This document shows positions 52,064-61,094 of a stretch of DNA of 64,000 bases, piece by piece. The translations under genes were made by a program, and so were the position numbers. Positions within the stretch are counted from its first letter, which is position 1, and the number at the start of each line of letters is the position of its first letter. Below the pieces are notes generated by a model. The model was not told the origin of the DNA. It searched no databases and saw nothing but the letters and a program-made list of their open reading frames with translations. Origin of the DNA: DATLNM01 sp035536775 (lineage in GTDB: Bacteria > Actinomycetota > CADDZG01 > WHSQ01); NCBI GenBank assembly GCA_035536775.1, contig DATLNM010000037.1, forward strand, positions 62,001 through 126,000. The letters run 5' to 3'.

Positions 52064-53167
52064 TCAGCTCGAAGCGGGCAGTTTAGCCGTGCTATTTGTA
52101 ATGCTTTCGTAGATTTCGAAATACCGATCGATGGATGTTGCCATCTTGAACTTGAGCGCTCGCTTTCGGCCTTCTGCCCCGCGTGCGCGTCCAACGACAG
52201 GGTTGATTAGGTGGAAGCTAATCGCGTTAGCAAGCTCTTCGTCATTATCGGAGTGGAATGTTTGCCCGACCTGCTCGTCCACCAAATCGCGCATTCCTCC
52301 GACATTCGACACAATGACCGGAAGCCCAGCGGCCATCGCCTCAACCACGGCTATGCCCATTTGCTCGACACGTGACGGCATGACAAAAAGGCTCGCTTCG
52401 GCGTAGTGGGGCCAGACGTCTTCGACGCTTCCGGCCCAATCGACGTTGGCCGTGAGCCCGAGCTTTGCGGTCAGCTTTCTGAGATCGCTCGCCCGAGGCC
52501 CATCTCCCACAAGTCTGAGGCGAACCTGCGGAAATTGCGGCTTTACTCGGCTAAGCGCCCGAAGAAGAACTTCATGGTTCTTTTCCTGCCGAAGATTTGC
52601 GACGCACAGTATGAGGTTCGGATCCCGGTGACGTGGCGTAGCGGGCCGCCCCACCCACCCACTCGGTATCACTTGAAGGCGGGATGGAGGGAGACCGTAC
52701 TCCTCAATCAGAACGCGGCTGCCGAAATGCGAGGCTGCCACAACGACATCGTGGTGGTGCACCGTCCATCGATCGACCGCCCTCCTGATCCTGCGTCCTC
52801 TCAACAAGTAGAGGTTGCCGTGGTGGTGAGTCATGACCCTGGTGTATTTGCGTCGAGGCAGTGTTGCGACCACTGCAGTCGCATGAAAGAGATGAGAGTG
52901 AACGATGTCGGGGTTGAATTCTGAGAGAAGCGATTGCAAGTCAGCTCGACGCCTCAGGACATCCAGTCCTGCGCCTGCTAGAACGCGATGTTCAGCGAAA
53001 CCGAGTGTTTCATTCCTGAGTTGGGTGTCGCCAGAAGCGGCGAACAGATCGACGACGATTTGCGGGAACTGACGAACGCTTGCTTCGCGGATAATTGAAA
53101 GTAGGACTCGTTCGGCGCCCCCGATTCCCGCCCTGGAACTAATGACGTGTGCGAGTCGCGGTTTCAA
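52064..53167 (-). CDS. family 4 glycosyltransferase
   Basis: A 367-residue GT-B enzyme. Start RLAHVISSRAGIGGAERVLLS; then HSHLFHATAVVATL, VMTHHHGNLYLLRGR and VIPSGWVGRP; EX7E region VMPSRVEQMGIAVVEAMAAGLPVIV. Donor unknown. Its start overlaps the preceding gene's end by 29 bases. Confidence 0.9.
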   Translation of the reverse strand: MKPRLAHVISSRAGIGGAERVLLSIIREASVRQFPQIVVDLFAASGDTQLRNETLGFAEHRVLAGAGLDVLRRRADLQSLLSEFNPDIVHSHLFHATAVVATLPRRKYTRVMTHHHGNLYLLRGRRIRRAVDRWTVHHHDVVVAASHFGSRVLIEEYGLPPSRLQVIPSGWVGRPATPRHRDPNLILCVANLRQEKNHEVLLRALSRVKPQFPQVRLRLVGDGPRASDLRKLTAKLGLTANVDWAGSVEDVWPHYAEASLFVMPSRVEQMGIAVVEAMAAGLPVIVSNVGGMRDLVDEQVGQTFHSDNDEELANAISFHLINPVVGRARGAEGRKRALKFKMATSIDRYFEIYESITNSTAKLPASS

Positions 53168-54281
53168 TGAGGTCTTCGATTTGATTAATTACAGATTCAG
53201 TCCGACAAACCTGAACGCCGTCGCGCGCGAGAGCAACACTTTTCTGACGTGTGCTCTCGTCAGTTAAGGCGACCGATAGCTGCTCGCAGAGAGATGATGA
53301 ATCCCCTACGTCGAATAGGAGCGGATAGTCAGGACCAAGGATTTCGACGTTCGGCTCGATATTGGAAGCGACCACGACCTTGCCCCACGCACAGGCTTCA
53401 ATCAAGGCGTTTGACATCCCCTCCGATCTACTTGGGAGGACAAAGATGTCGATTGTCCGCACAGCGCTTTCAAGGTCATCTGTCCACGGCACAAAGGTCA
53501 CGAATTCCTCCAGTTTTCGGGTGACTACTTGTGCACGAATCGCATCTTCGACGGAGCGGTGAGCGCCGCCCGTCCCAATCAGAAAGAGTCTCGCTCCAAC
53601 GTGGGTGTGGTTGAGCTTCTCCCATGCGTTTAACAACACATCAAGGTCTTTCTCAGAAGAAAAGCGTCCGGCGAAATAGGCCGAGGGATTGCCACTGTGG
53701 ACAACCCTGGCCCCAATATCTACGGGGTTGGGGATTACGATGACATTGGTGTCAATCAGAGCGCGGAATTCTTCCTTTCCGAACCTTGTTTGGGAAACAA
53801 TGGTGTGGGCTTGTCGCAAGGCCCGCATTCGTATTCTCGAGCCTCGTCTCTGGCGAATCAGGGTTCCTTCCGAGAGTTCACCACTTGTCGTGCTGAATCC
53901 CAGAAGAGGCAGCTTCGCGATGCGGCTCACAGCGGCCGCTACGTAGAGTTGTGAAAAAAGCTGTAGAGCCAGGATTGCGCTTGCCGAACGGGCCCATGCC
54001 ACGCCCGCGATTAGCGCTGTCGGAACATAGAGAAGCAACCCCAGTCGTCGGTGCGAGAAGCCGGGGACTTCAATAATCGTCAGGTTCCTGCGACGAGTTC
54101 TCTTGTAGCGTCGCCCAGCACTCGATCGTGCCACGACGCGCAACTCGAAGCCTCTATTCTCTAACTCGCTGAGCAGCAGTCGGGTGCGAGAACTTGCTCC
54201 ACCGATGTCCTGCAGGCCGGGAACAAAAAGAACAAGGCGCTTCGACCTTCTAGGTTTGCCGGGGGCCCTTTTTCGGTTCAT
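53139..54281 (-). CDS. family 4 glycosyltransferase
   Basis: A 380-residue GT-B enzyme. Features are RLVLFVPGLQDIGGASSRTRLLL, the linker VIVIPNPVDIGARVV, GRFSSEKDLDVLLNAWEKL and an EX7E region LPSRSEGMSNALIEACAWGKVVVA. Frame open to 54326; ATG at 54281 is more likely and still overlaps the GT2 end by 32 bases. The N-terminal 15 residues are strongly basic. Confidence 0.85.
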   Translation of the reverse strand: MNRKRAPGKPRRSKRLVLFVPGLQDIGGASSRTRLLLSELENRGFELRVVARSSAGRRYKRTRRRNLTIIEVPGFSHRRLGLLLYVPTALIAGVAWARSASAILALQLFSQLYVAAAVSRIAKLPLLGFSTTSGELSEGTLIRQRRGSRIRMRALRQAHTIVSQTRFGKEEFRALIDTNVIVIPNPVDIGARVVHSGNPSAYFAGRFSSEKDLDVLLNAWEKLNHTHVGARLFLIGTGGAHRSVEDAIRAQVVTRKLEEFVTFVPWTDDLESAVRTIDIFVLPSRSEGMSNALIEACAWGKVVVASNIEPNVEILGPDYPLLFDVGDSSSLCEQLSVALTDESTRQKSVALARDGVQVCRTESVINQIEDLIETATRTRH

Positions 54282-55185
54282 TCGGAGAGACCCCCATTCT
54301 TCGAGCGACGAATTTTCCGAGGACAAGGGCGCTCCTAACGGCTATTAGGTGGTTCTCTCGCACGTGGACGCCTGCAGAGTGGCGTCGTGCGCTTCGTAGC
54401 CATTCAACAGTCTTCAGCCAGTTTCCGTCGCGTCCATAATGGTTAGCAATAGTCAGGCTGGTGTACGCCTTTGCCAAACTGACGTCGGTGGGATGAATCA
54501 GAGCCTCGCGCTCCAGAAGCCGAACGGCCTCCCACATCGATCGTTCCACATGATTGGCATTGCGGCTGCTATTGGTTGCATGGACGCGGTATTCGACCAA
54601 TGTCTCGCCTATGGCAAACACCGCGTGACCCATCTTCAAAATCCGAGCGGCGAAAACCCAGTCTTCCGATCCCTGCACCTCTCGAGTCTCAGGGAAACCA
54701 CCAAGCTCGAGAAACAACTGACGCGGCATCACAAGCGTCGAGGGGAGCGCGGGAAATGGATTGCACCTGGCTATCCTGAGTTCAGGGTCTGATTGAGGAC
54801 GGAGGGTCAATCCCAACGTCGCTCCCTTGTGGTCAATCAGAGTGATGGCTGTCGTCGAAATCGCCCCGGCAGCGTTCAATTGCCGTTCCAACTTATTTTG
54901 CATCCAGCGATCATCAGAATCTAGGAACGCAACTATTGGTGTGGTCGCCAGCTCGACCCCGAGATTCCTCGCCTTGCCGCGTTCAACTTGACGACGTGTT
55001 CGCATGTACCTGAGAGAGTTACCGAACTTCCGGATGACATCCTCTGTCTCGTCATCGGAACAATCATCAACTACGACTATCTCTATTTCTGAACAGACAG
55101 ATTGAGCGCGAATCGAGTCGATCGCTTGAGCCAGATATTGGGCGCGATTGCGTGTCGCGATGACGACGCTTACGCTCGCTCTCAT
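54250..55185 (-). CDS. family 2 glycosyltransferase
   Basis: A 311-residue GT-A enzyme. The domain opens VSVVIATRNRAQYLAQAIDSI; VVVDDCSDDETEDVI binds nucleotide; FLDSDDRWMQNK holds the DxD-type pair; GSEDWVFAARILKMG is the acceptor-side motif. ATG 55185 overlaps the methyltransferase stop (ATGA), which sets the start; a longer frame to 55302 would shadow that gene. C-terminal region helical and basic. Confidence 0.9.
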   Translation of the reverse strand: MRASVSVVIATRNRAQYLAQAIDSIRAQSVCSEIEIVVVDDCSDDETEDVIRKFGNSLRYMRTRRQVERGKARNLGVELATTPIVAFLDSDDRWMQNKLERQLNAAGAISTTAITLIDHKGATLGLTLRPQSDPELRIARCNPFPALPSTLVMPRQLFLELGGFPETREVQGSEDWVFAARILKMGHAVFAIGETLVEYRVHATNSSRNANHVERSMWEAVRLLEREALIHPTDVSLAKAYTSLTIANHYGRDGNWLKTVEWLRSARRHSAGVHVRENHLIAVRSALVLGKFVARRMGVSPNEPKKGPRQT

Positions 55186-56105
55186 CCAGGCAGACGACGA
55201 GTAAAATCGAACAGGTCTGCAGATCGTGCAAACTCCACCCGACATCCTTGGCATGCGTATCTCGTTTCTCCAGCGGTCAATCGCGAACGACACGATGGGC
55301 ATTCGAGCGATAGCAAGAGCTGGTTTGTGATGGGGTCTGATCCTCTCCTGACCCTCCGTGCAATCGCTTGTTTTAGGCGCGCCCGGGCCCCGTATGGGTA
55401 GTTGCGGATGGCGGCCAGTTCTTGCTCGAGCCCGTTGTGAGTGTCCTGACCGATTTCATCGCCGGGATCGGAACCATCTACTCCGATAGAACCGGCGTCC
55501 CGAACCTCATAGTCGATGCTTCCAGTCCAATAGAAGCGTACGAGTAGTCCGAACGCTCGAAGCCTCAACAGAATCAGCCGCGAAAAGGGCCTCTCTCCCA
55601 TCCGCGCGCCAAACCAGGCGTGCAAATCGGTATCAAAGATCTCTGACAGCTTCTTCTCCACGATTAGCTGGTTATCCGCCGTCGAGACGTACCAGCGATG
55701 GAATGACCATCCCCAGAGCTTCTCGTAGGTCTTGGATGGCGTCTCCAGATAGCCTCTCTTTCCGATTCGCATGAGCTCATCCATGAGGCTGGATGGAGAC
55801 TCCACATGTTCGAGGAGATGACTGCAAAAAACGAAATCAAATGCCTTCGCGGGGAAGGGCGTATTGGCGGCGTCAGTCAGAATTAGAGGCCGATCGATGA
55901 CGAGCCCACCCCCGCCAGCTCGCTCGTGGCTTGTAGTCAGGAACTTGTCAACGAGAATGTTGGCTCGAGGGTGGGGGTTTTGGCCACTGCCAACATCGAG
56001 GACCACGTCAGTGCGACTGATCGCGTAACGTCGGATGTCCCTTAGTTGAGATGCGAAATGAAGCGCACCAAGAAGGACGCCTGTTGCACTGAGAACCTTT
56101 TTCAC
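55182..56105 (-). CDS. class I SAM methyltransferase with C-terminal zinc-ribbon-like segment
   Basis: A 307-residue protein. N-terminal methyltransferase domain: VVLDVGSGQNPHPRANILVD, LPFPAKAFDFVFCSHLLEHVE-like region (residues about 85-110). The last 45 residues hold CPSCRSRL and YACQGC, four Cys of a Trm112-like ribbon. Probable O- or C-methylation of a sugar in the glycan. Overlaps both neighbours by 4 bases. Confidence 0.85.
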   Translation of the reverse strand: MKKVLSATGVLLGALHFASQLRDIRRYAISRTDVVLDVGSGQNPHPRANILVDKFLTTSHERAGGGGLVIDRPLILTDAANTPFPAKAFDFVFCSHLLEHVESPSSLMDELMRIGKRGYLETPSKTYEKLWGWSFHRWYVSTADNQLIVEKKLSEIFDTDLHAWFGARMGERPFSRLILLRLRAFGLLVRFYWTGSIDYEVRDAGSIGVDGSDPGDEIGQDTHNGLEQELAAIRNYPYGARARLKQAIARRVRRGSDPITNQLLLSLECPSCRSRLTAGETRYACQGCRVEFARSADLFDFTRRLPG

Positions 56106-57013
56106 GCGAGAAGTTCCTCCACTTCGGGGAACTCCATCTGTGATTCCGCGATTCGAAAGTCAGAGACCTTCAGCTGATGGTGGGGTGTGATTAGCATTCC
56201 ATAGGGCACTTGTCCGGCGAAGGATGCCCAAAGCGCAAAGGTACTCGGAGGCCCGAATATGAAGTCGCATTGGCTCAGCATGCACATGTCCTCCGCCGCT
56301 CGCGCGCCGGAATACAGGTGGCGGAACCCCTCGAACTCTGAATTCTCCTGTGCCTCGTCGGAGCAAATTACAAACGCGATCTCTGCCGGCGATTTATCAA
56401 CCAACTCATGGAAGCGTGCCATTTGTTCGCAGTAAACGGCGATAGGGAAGTGGTACTTGCCGCCAAGAAAATGTCGGTAGTCGCCATGCCTGATATGGAC
56501 TCCGACGATTATTTCCGACATCCCTCTGAGGGGTTCGATGCGGCCCCGGCACCGATCCAAGAGACTCTTTTCGAAGGCCAGTGTTTTCCTCACGAGTACG
56601 CTGTGCTTTACCAAGAGCGGCCTGGCGTCGAATAGCCAACCTTGGACAAACAGGAGTCGCGAGCGCCTAGCCAACGCAACGAAAGCTGCGTCAGCAAGAG
56701 CTAGTGATTCGTCCCAGTCAACGCGAACGACCTCGATTCCGAATCGAGTGAGATCGAGACGGGAGGCGACGCTGCTGGCCCTATAGGCGAGAGAAAACAG
56801 CGCTTCCCGAGGAATTCTCGGCCGAAGCATTCGACGTGATTTAGGCGGGAATCGAGGGGCTACTTCATCCTTAAGAAACTCGAAATCGGTCCCGTAACTG
56901 CCTACCCCCAAGTCACAGATAGCGACGTTGTGCTCGCGACCGAACGCAAGGAAATGGGCAAGGACAAAGAGTCGGTTGCCGAGGTCCCCTGGTCTTCCAG
57001 AAATAACAATCAC
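56102..57013 (-). CDS. GT11-like fucosyltransferase family protein
   Basis: A 303-residue protein. VISGRPGDLGNRLFVLAHFLAFG opens the GT-B N-terminal domain. VGVHIRHGDYRHFLGG carries the HxRxGDY motif of alpha-1,2-fucosyltransferases (GT11), followed by FVICSDEAQE and FGPPSTFALWASF. The donor-binding Arg motif is intact. It is the first gene of the 17.4-kb minus-strand operon and diverges from a plus-strand methyltransferase across 45 bases, which must hold a shared promoter region. Confidence 0.8.
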   Translation of the reverse strand: MIVISGRPGDLGNRLFVLAHFLAFGREHNVAICDLGVGSYGTDFEFLKDEVAPRFPPKSRRMLRPRIPREALFSLAYRASSVASRLDLTRFGIEVVRVDWDESLALADAAFVALARRSRLLFVQGWLFDARPLLVKHSVLVRKTLAFEKSLLDRCRGRIEPLRGMSEIIVGVHIRHGDYRHFLGGKYHFPIAVYCEQMARFHELVDKSPAEIAFVICSDEAQENSEFEGFRHLYSGARAAEDMCMLSQCDFIFGPPSTFALWASFAGQVPYGMLITPHHQLKVSDFRIAESQMEFPEVEELLA

Positions 57014-57058
57014 GAGATATGCATATTAGGAAGCCATCTCCCAGAAGGAACTGATGCC

Positions 57059-57691
57059 ATGTCCTGGTCGCGCCCTATTCTCAACTCCCTTCCGGCTGGC
57101 GCGCGTTTCAAACTCATCAATGCGAAGGACTGGTGGAGATGGGAGAAGTCAGGGAAACCTTTGCCTCCGCCGCCCGTGGTCAAGCAGCGAGCGCTACGTC
57201 GGCTAGCTCGACGAACCGGCATCAAAGTCTTGGTGGAAACCGGGACGTTTCAGGGTGACATGGTATGGGCTACATGCAAGACGTTCCGTCAGGTTATTTC
57301 TATTGAGCTCTCCGACGACTTGTACCTTGCGGCAAAGGAACGCTTTCGCGACATGAGGCACGTAGATATCCGGCACGGGGATAGTGGTGACGTCCTTCAT
57401 TTAGTAGTTGCTAGTCTGAACGAACCAGCCATTTTTTGGCTTGATGCCCATTACTCCGGCGGTCGCACCGCTAGAGGAAAGACAGTCTGTCCGGTTGAGC
57501 GCGAGCTAGACGCAATTCGAAACAGCGCTTCCCAGGACCATGTCGTTGTTATTGACGATGCAAGGCTTTTTGCGCACGACAAGGATTTCCCCTCGCTGGC
57601 TGAGTTGGCAACATGGCTGGGGGAGACCGACCCAGCCTGCCTCCAGGTAGCCAACGACATGGTCGTGTCTCCTCGCCAGGCTGGCTTTTGA
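57059..57691 (+). CDS. class I SAM methyltransferase, TylF/FkbM-like
   Basis: A 210-residue methyltransferase. VLVETGTFQGDMVWATCKTF is motif I, VISIELSDDLYLAAKERF follows, and AIFWLDAHYSGGRTARG together with VVVIDDARLF are hallmark segments of a group placed near TylF/FkbM. ATG 57059 is chosen over 56930 because the longer frame shadows the GT11 gene. Its TGA shares a base with the next ATG (TGATG). Confidence 0.82.
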   Translation: MSWSRPILNSLPAGARFKLINAKDWWRWEKSGKPLPPPPVVKQRALRRLARRTGIKVLVETGTFQGDMVWATCKTFRQVISIELSDDLYLAAKERFRDMRHVDIRHGDSGDVLHLVVASLNEPAIFWLDAHYSGGRTARGKTVCPVERELDAIRNSASQDHVVVIDDARLFAHDKDFPSLAELATWLGETDPACLQVANDMVVSPRQAGF

Positions 57692-58884
57692 TGTCCGATC
57701 CTCCACCACGCATGAAGACGCTCATGTTTGTCGAAGGGGGTTCGATCGACGGCGGCGAGGAGCCGCGCTATAGCGGGATCCTTCGTTACTGGCGTGGAGC
57801 ATTTCGGGCCCTGAAGGAAGCGGACATCGATGTTTACCTGGTCACAACGCGAGACTCCTCTCCTCTTCGCGATACGGCTCAAGACTCTGCAATAGAGGTT
57901 GATTCGCTGAGTTGTGAGGGGTGGCGGACCTATCTTCGGGGGGCCTCCCGGTTGAGAGCGATCTGCGATGCCGTGCGTCCTGACGTCATCCACGCAAATG
58001 AGCCAATCCAAGGCTTCATCGCGGGCCTTGCTTTTCGACGGTCTAGCTCCCCAAAGATTGTGTATCACCGCCACCATCTAGCTCACTCATGGAAAATTGG
58101 GATTCTGGATTGGTTGGCGACACGCTTAGCAGACGCAGTGATTGTGGTGTCCGAATCGGTGGCCCACGAGGTCAGCTCAAGCTCCAAAGTCTTTGTCGCG
58201 CTTAATGGGATTTGCCCCCTGCGCGAAGTGGGTCACGACGAGATCCGGCTGCTCCGAGAGTCCTTGGGAGTAACAGACGAAAGCGTTGTCTTTGGGTGTA
58301 TCGGCCACCTTCGCCGAGAAAAGGGGCATAGAACACTTCTCGCGGCATGCTCACTCGCGCGTCAAGCGGTGGGATCAGAGCTTGAAGTTCTCATTGTTGG
58401 GGACGGGCCCGAGCGCGGTCCTCTAGAACAAGCGGCTTCCAGCCTTTCGAGAGTGCGCTTTGTGGGCCATCAAGTAGATGTTGCTCTGTGGCTTAGGACG
58501 GTCGATGTAATTGTCCTGCCGAGTCAAAGAGAAGGGTTTGGTCTCGTTGCGGTCGAAGCAATGGCGGCGGGCACACCGATTCTTGCCGCAGGGACGGGGG
58601 GGCTGAACGAGGTGATTACGTCGGGTGTTGAAGGTTTTCATTTTCCGCCAGAAGATGCCTTGGAGTTGGCTCGACTCATGGTCCGGTTGATTGACGACGT
58701 CGCGATTCGGAAGACACTCGGAGAGAACGGGGTGCGTCGTTACCGCAGTTCATTTATGCCTGGGCAAATGGTGGACCGCTGGCGCGAGTGTTACGCGGCA
58801 ATCGCTAAGCCAAGCAGGTTCGACCCACCGCCTCCTCCCACGGGACAAGTGGCTTCCAGTGGAGGAGACTCGTCGCCCGGCTGA
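57691..58884 (+). CDS. family 4 glycosyltransferase
   Basis: A 397-residue GT-B enzyme. MKTLMFVEGGSIDGGEEPRYSG opens it near residue 8; VYHRHHLAHSWKIGILDWLA and GCIGHLRREKGHRTLLAA follow; EX7E region LPSQREGFGLVAVEAMAAGTPILAA. ATG 57691 overlaps the upstream stop. The 3' end runs 80 bases into the convergent epimerase gene. The C-terminal 15 residues are a Pro/Gly-rich tail. Confidence 0.88.
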   Translation: MSDPPPRMKTLMFVEGGSIDGGEEPRYSGILRYWRGAFRALKEADIDVYLVTTRDSSPLRDTAQDSAIEVDSLSCEGWRTYLRGASRLRAICDAVRPDVIHANEPIQGFIAGLAFRRSSSPKIVYHRHHLAHSWKIGILDWLATRLADAVIVVSESVAHEVSSSSKVFVALNGICPLREVGHDEIRLLRESLGVTDESVVFGCIGHLRREKGHRTLLAACSLARQAVGSELEVLIVGDGPERGPLEQAASSLSRVRFVGHQVDVALWLRTVDVIVLPSQREGFGLVAVEAMAAGTPILAAGTGGLNEVITSGVEGFHFPPEDALELARLMVRLIDDVAIRKTLGENGVRRYRSSFMPGQMVDRWRECYAAIAKPSRFDPPPPPTGQVASSGGDSSPG

Positions 58885-59725
58885 TGTCAGCACTGCTGTG
58901 TCGGACGTCACCGGAACGAGCCGGCATGAATACTGGATCGATTCCCACAGACATGGCTGTAACTACGCTGGTCAATACGTCATTAACCGATTTGGGACTC
59001 CCACCGCCAATGTTGAAAATGGCCTCATTTCCTTCTTTTAGGTCGACCCGAGCTGCCGCTATGTTTGCTCGAACCACGTCATCCACGAACGTGAAGTCCC
59101 GGGTCTGATTGCCATCGCCATAAACCACCGGCTGTCGTCCTGCCGCAAGGGCAGAGATAAATGAAGGGAAAACTGCGGAATAGGGTCCTTCTTGTCTTTG
59201 GTTTGGTCCGAAGACGTTGAAATACCTCAAGGAAACCGTCTCGACCCGGCGAAGTCGGTCCCATACTCGGCAGTAGAGCTCGCCGGCGAGCTTGGAAACC
59301 CCATACGGTGAGATTGGCTTCGTTGGATCGTCCTCGCGTTTGATTGGGCGATTGCTTTCCCCATACACGCTTGAACTTGACGCGTAGACGACTCGGGGGC
59401 ACCCGACGTGCTCTGCCGCCAACAGCACATTTAGGGTTCCCGTAGCGTTGCTGTCATGCACCACCAATGGATCTGCAAGTGACCTCGGGATGCTCCCAAC
59501 GGCCGCCTGATGAAAGATCGTGTCCACACCCACGAATGCTCTCTTTAGAACGTCGGGGTCGCGGACGTCCGCCTTAATGAAATGTGCCTCCGTGGGAACG
59601 CGTGACGCCGCTCCGGCCGAAAGATTGTCAACAACTACGACTTCTTCACCTTGTATGAGGAGCGCTTGAGCAAGGGTGGCTCCGATGAATCCCGCTCCCC
59701 CGGTGACGACGACTTTCAGCTCTAT
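58805..59725 (-). CDS. NAD-dependent sugar epimerase/dehydratase (GalE/WbpP-like) with non-canonical start
   Basis: About 306 residues. Translation of the minus strand from 59725 gives ELKVVVTGGAGFIGATLAQAL, the Rossmann start of extended short-chain dehydrogenases, then VYASSSSVYGESN, SPYGVSKLAGELY (catalytic Tyr and Lys), RYFNVFGPNQ and DFTFVDDVV. No ATG/GTG/TTG precedes the Rossmann motif: the codon after the in-frame TGA is ATA (59725-59723), and a CTG follows at 59719. An internal GTG at 59533 would remove the whole NAD site. ATA also overlaps the TAG stop of the upstream GT4 gene, mimicking a 4-base coupled junction. Likely a UDP-hexose C4 epimerase. Confidence 0.82.
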   Translation of the reverse strand: MELKVVVTGGAGFIGATLAQALLIQGEEVVVVDNLSAGAASRVPTEAHFIKADVRDPDVLKRAFVGVDTIFHQAAVGSIPRSLADPLVVHDSNATGTLNVLLAAEHVGCPRVVYASSSSVYGESNRPIKREDDPTKPISPYGVSKLAGELYCRVWDRLRRVETVSLRYFNVFGPNQRQEGPYSAVFPSFISALAAGRQPVVYGDGNQTRDFTFVDDVVRANIAAARVDLKEGNEAIFNIGGGSPKSVNDVLTSVVTAMSVGIDPVFMPARSGDVRHSSADISRATSLLHWKPLVPWEEAVGRTCLA

Positions 59726-60987
59726 TCACCGACCCTATTCAGCGTCTCGGCTTTGGACATGAGGGGCTGAGCAAGAGCGCAGAATTTCCTGCCGACCACT
59801 GTTGGAGCAAACTGCTCAAGGTAGGTCCTCCGAGCAGATGCACCTAGCGCCCATCGCAGGCGACTGTCAGAAAGTGCCTCCATTATCAACGCCGCAATTT
59901 CCGGGCCACTGCGTCCAATCAGACAGTTGATTCGATTGTGGAGTTCGGGTATCCCACGTGTGTTGGCGGCATGAGCTATTACACAACGACCGTGGGAGAA
60001 TCCAACGAGGATTCTTACTCGGGTTCCGAGATCGATGGGCGTTGGCACGAGGATGAGCGTCGCATTGTCGATTTCCTCTTGGATGTTCTGAACAAATCCC
60101 AGTAGTCGAATGCCGAAAGCTTCTAGTGAATACCTGAGCTTTGGGGGTATCGAATCTTCGTGCGCTCCCGCCACTCGAACTTCGCACGATGCCGCTAGCC
60201 TCGGCGCGATGAGTGGCAGCACTTCCTCAGTAAGGAATTGAAGTCCGGTAAGCGTCGCCGTCCCTCTTAGGTGTCCTAGCAACAAGATGCGATGCCCGTG
60301 CAAGTTCTCCGTCGTTTCTTTCGCCAAACTCGCGTAGTCAGGAATTGGAGTTTGAAGATAGCGGCAGTCGATCCCTCGATCTCGGAGCCAGGCCGCGTGG
60401 TGGGCAGCGAAGTTGATTACGAGGTCGGACCGTCGAAGCACTCTCAGCATCACTTGCTTAAGCAACCACGAGCGTCCTGCAACCTGAAGTCGGTGGCGCA
60501 CAGACGCCTTGCCGAGGCGCTGGCTAAATGCGTTTAACCGCAATTGTTGAGGAAGATGATCTAGATCGACGAGACACGTGATCAATGGCGACGGGAGGTC
60601 TTGAAGTGCGGCCGCCACCGCGGTCTCATACGCAACAACGAGATCGGGTTGAAGCTCCGCGACGAGTCCCTTTACTTCGCTTTCGGCAGCTTTCAGCGGG
60701 TAGAAACGCTTTTCGAGGTTGGCTATCCGTTCCACAATAGCCCTAACACTTCGGTTCGCAGTGGCGGCGGATTTTTCTGCGATTTCGATGGCTCTTGCCT
60801 CAACGTGAATCCCCGAGCTAACTAATTCGGCTATGAGTTCGCTCGCTCCTGATGGCGCAGACACGAACGGAAGGACCCAAACTTCATGCCCCTCATCCTT
60901 TAGGCCATGGGCGAGCGCCCACATGCTGAGTGGCGGGCCGCCAACCCCATTCGTTGGAATAGTTCGGGCCAGTACGGCAATTCGCAT
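59722..60987 (-). CDS. family 4 glycosyltransferase
   Basis: A 421-residue GT-B enzyme. Opens RIAVLARTIPTNGVGGPPLSMWALA; ILLLGHLRGTATLTGLQFL and a C-terminal donor domain with VRVAGAHEDSIPP and LVPTPIDLGTRVRILVGFSHGRCVIAHAA. The usual EX7E reads differently (TPIDLGTR, with no first Glu), so donor binding may be atypical. Its TAG stop overlaps the presumed ATA start of the epimerase. Divergent from the GT39 gene, 107-base gap. Confidence 0.82.
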   Translation of the reverse strand: MRIAVLARTIPTNGVGGPPLSMWALAHGLKDEGHEVWVLPFVSAPSGASELIAELVSSGIHVEARAIEIAEKSAATANRSVRAIVERIANLEKRFYPLKAAESEVKGLVAELQPDLVVAYETAVAAALQDLPSPLITCLVDLDHLPQQLRLNAFSQRLGKASVRHRLQVAGRSWLLKQVMLRVLRRSDLVINFAAHHAAWLRDRGIDCRYLQTPIPDYASLAKETTENLHGHRILLLGHLRGTATLTGLQFLTEEVLPLIAPRLAASCEVRVAGAHEDSIPPKLRYSLEAFGIRLLGFVQNIQEEIDNATLILVPTPIDLGTRVRILVGFSHGRCVIAHAANTRGIPELHNRINCLIGRSGPEIAALIMEALSDSRLRWALGASARRTYLEQFAPTVVGRKFCALAQPLMSKAETLNRVGE

Positions 60988-61094
60988 CTAGGCTCCCAGG
61001 TGGAGTCGCGTCATGGAGAAATGGGGTCGATCCAACGAAACGACACAGCCTTGCTTTCATCGCGCATGGCCCGTAGCGCCATTCGGAGAGGGGT

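Larger units (their letters stand above)
39608..60987. other. lower-GC nonulosonate/surface-glycan gene cluster
   Basis: From about 39.6 to 61.0 kb the base composition drops visibly compared with both sides (around mid-50s %GC against mid-60s, judged by eye, not computed). Codon use shifts with it toward A/T third positions. Content is almost wholly glycan biosynthesis. No integrase, tRNA or repeat marks the ends. Consistent with acquisition by transfer, but a locally variable ancestral locus is also possible. Confidence 0.6.
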
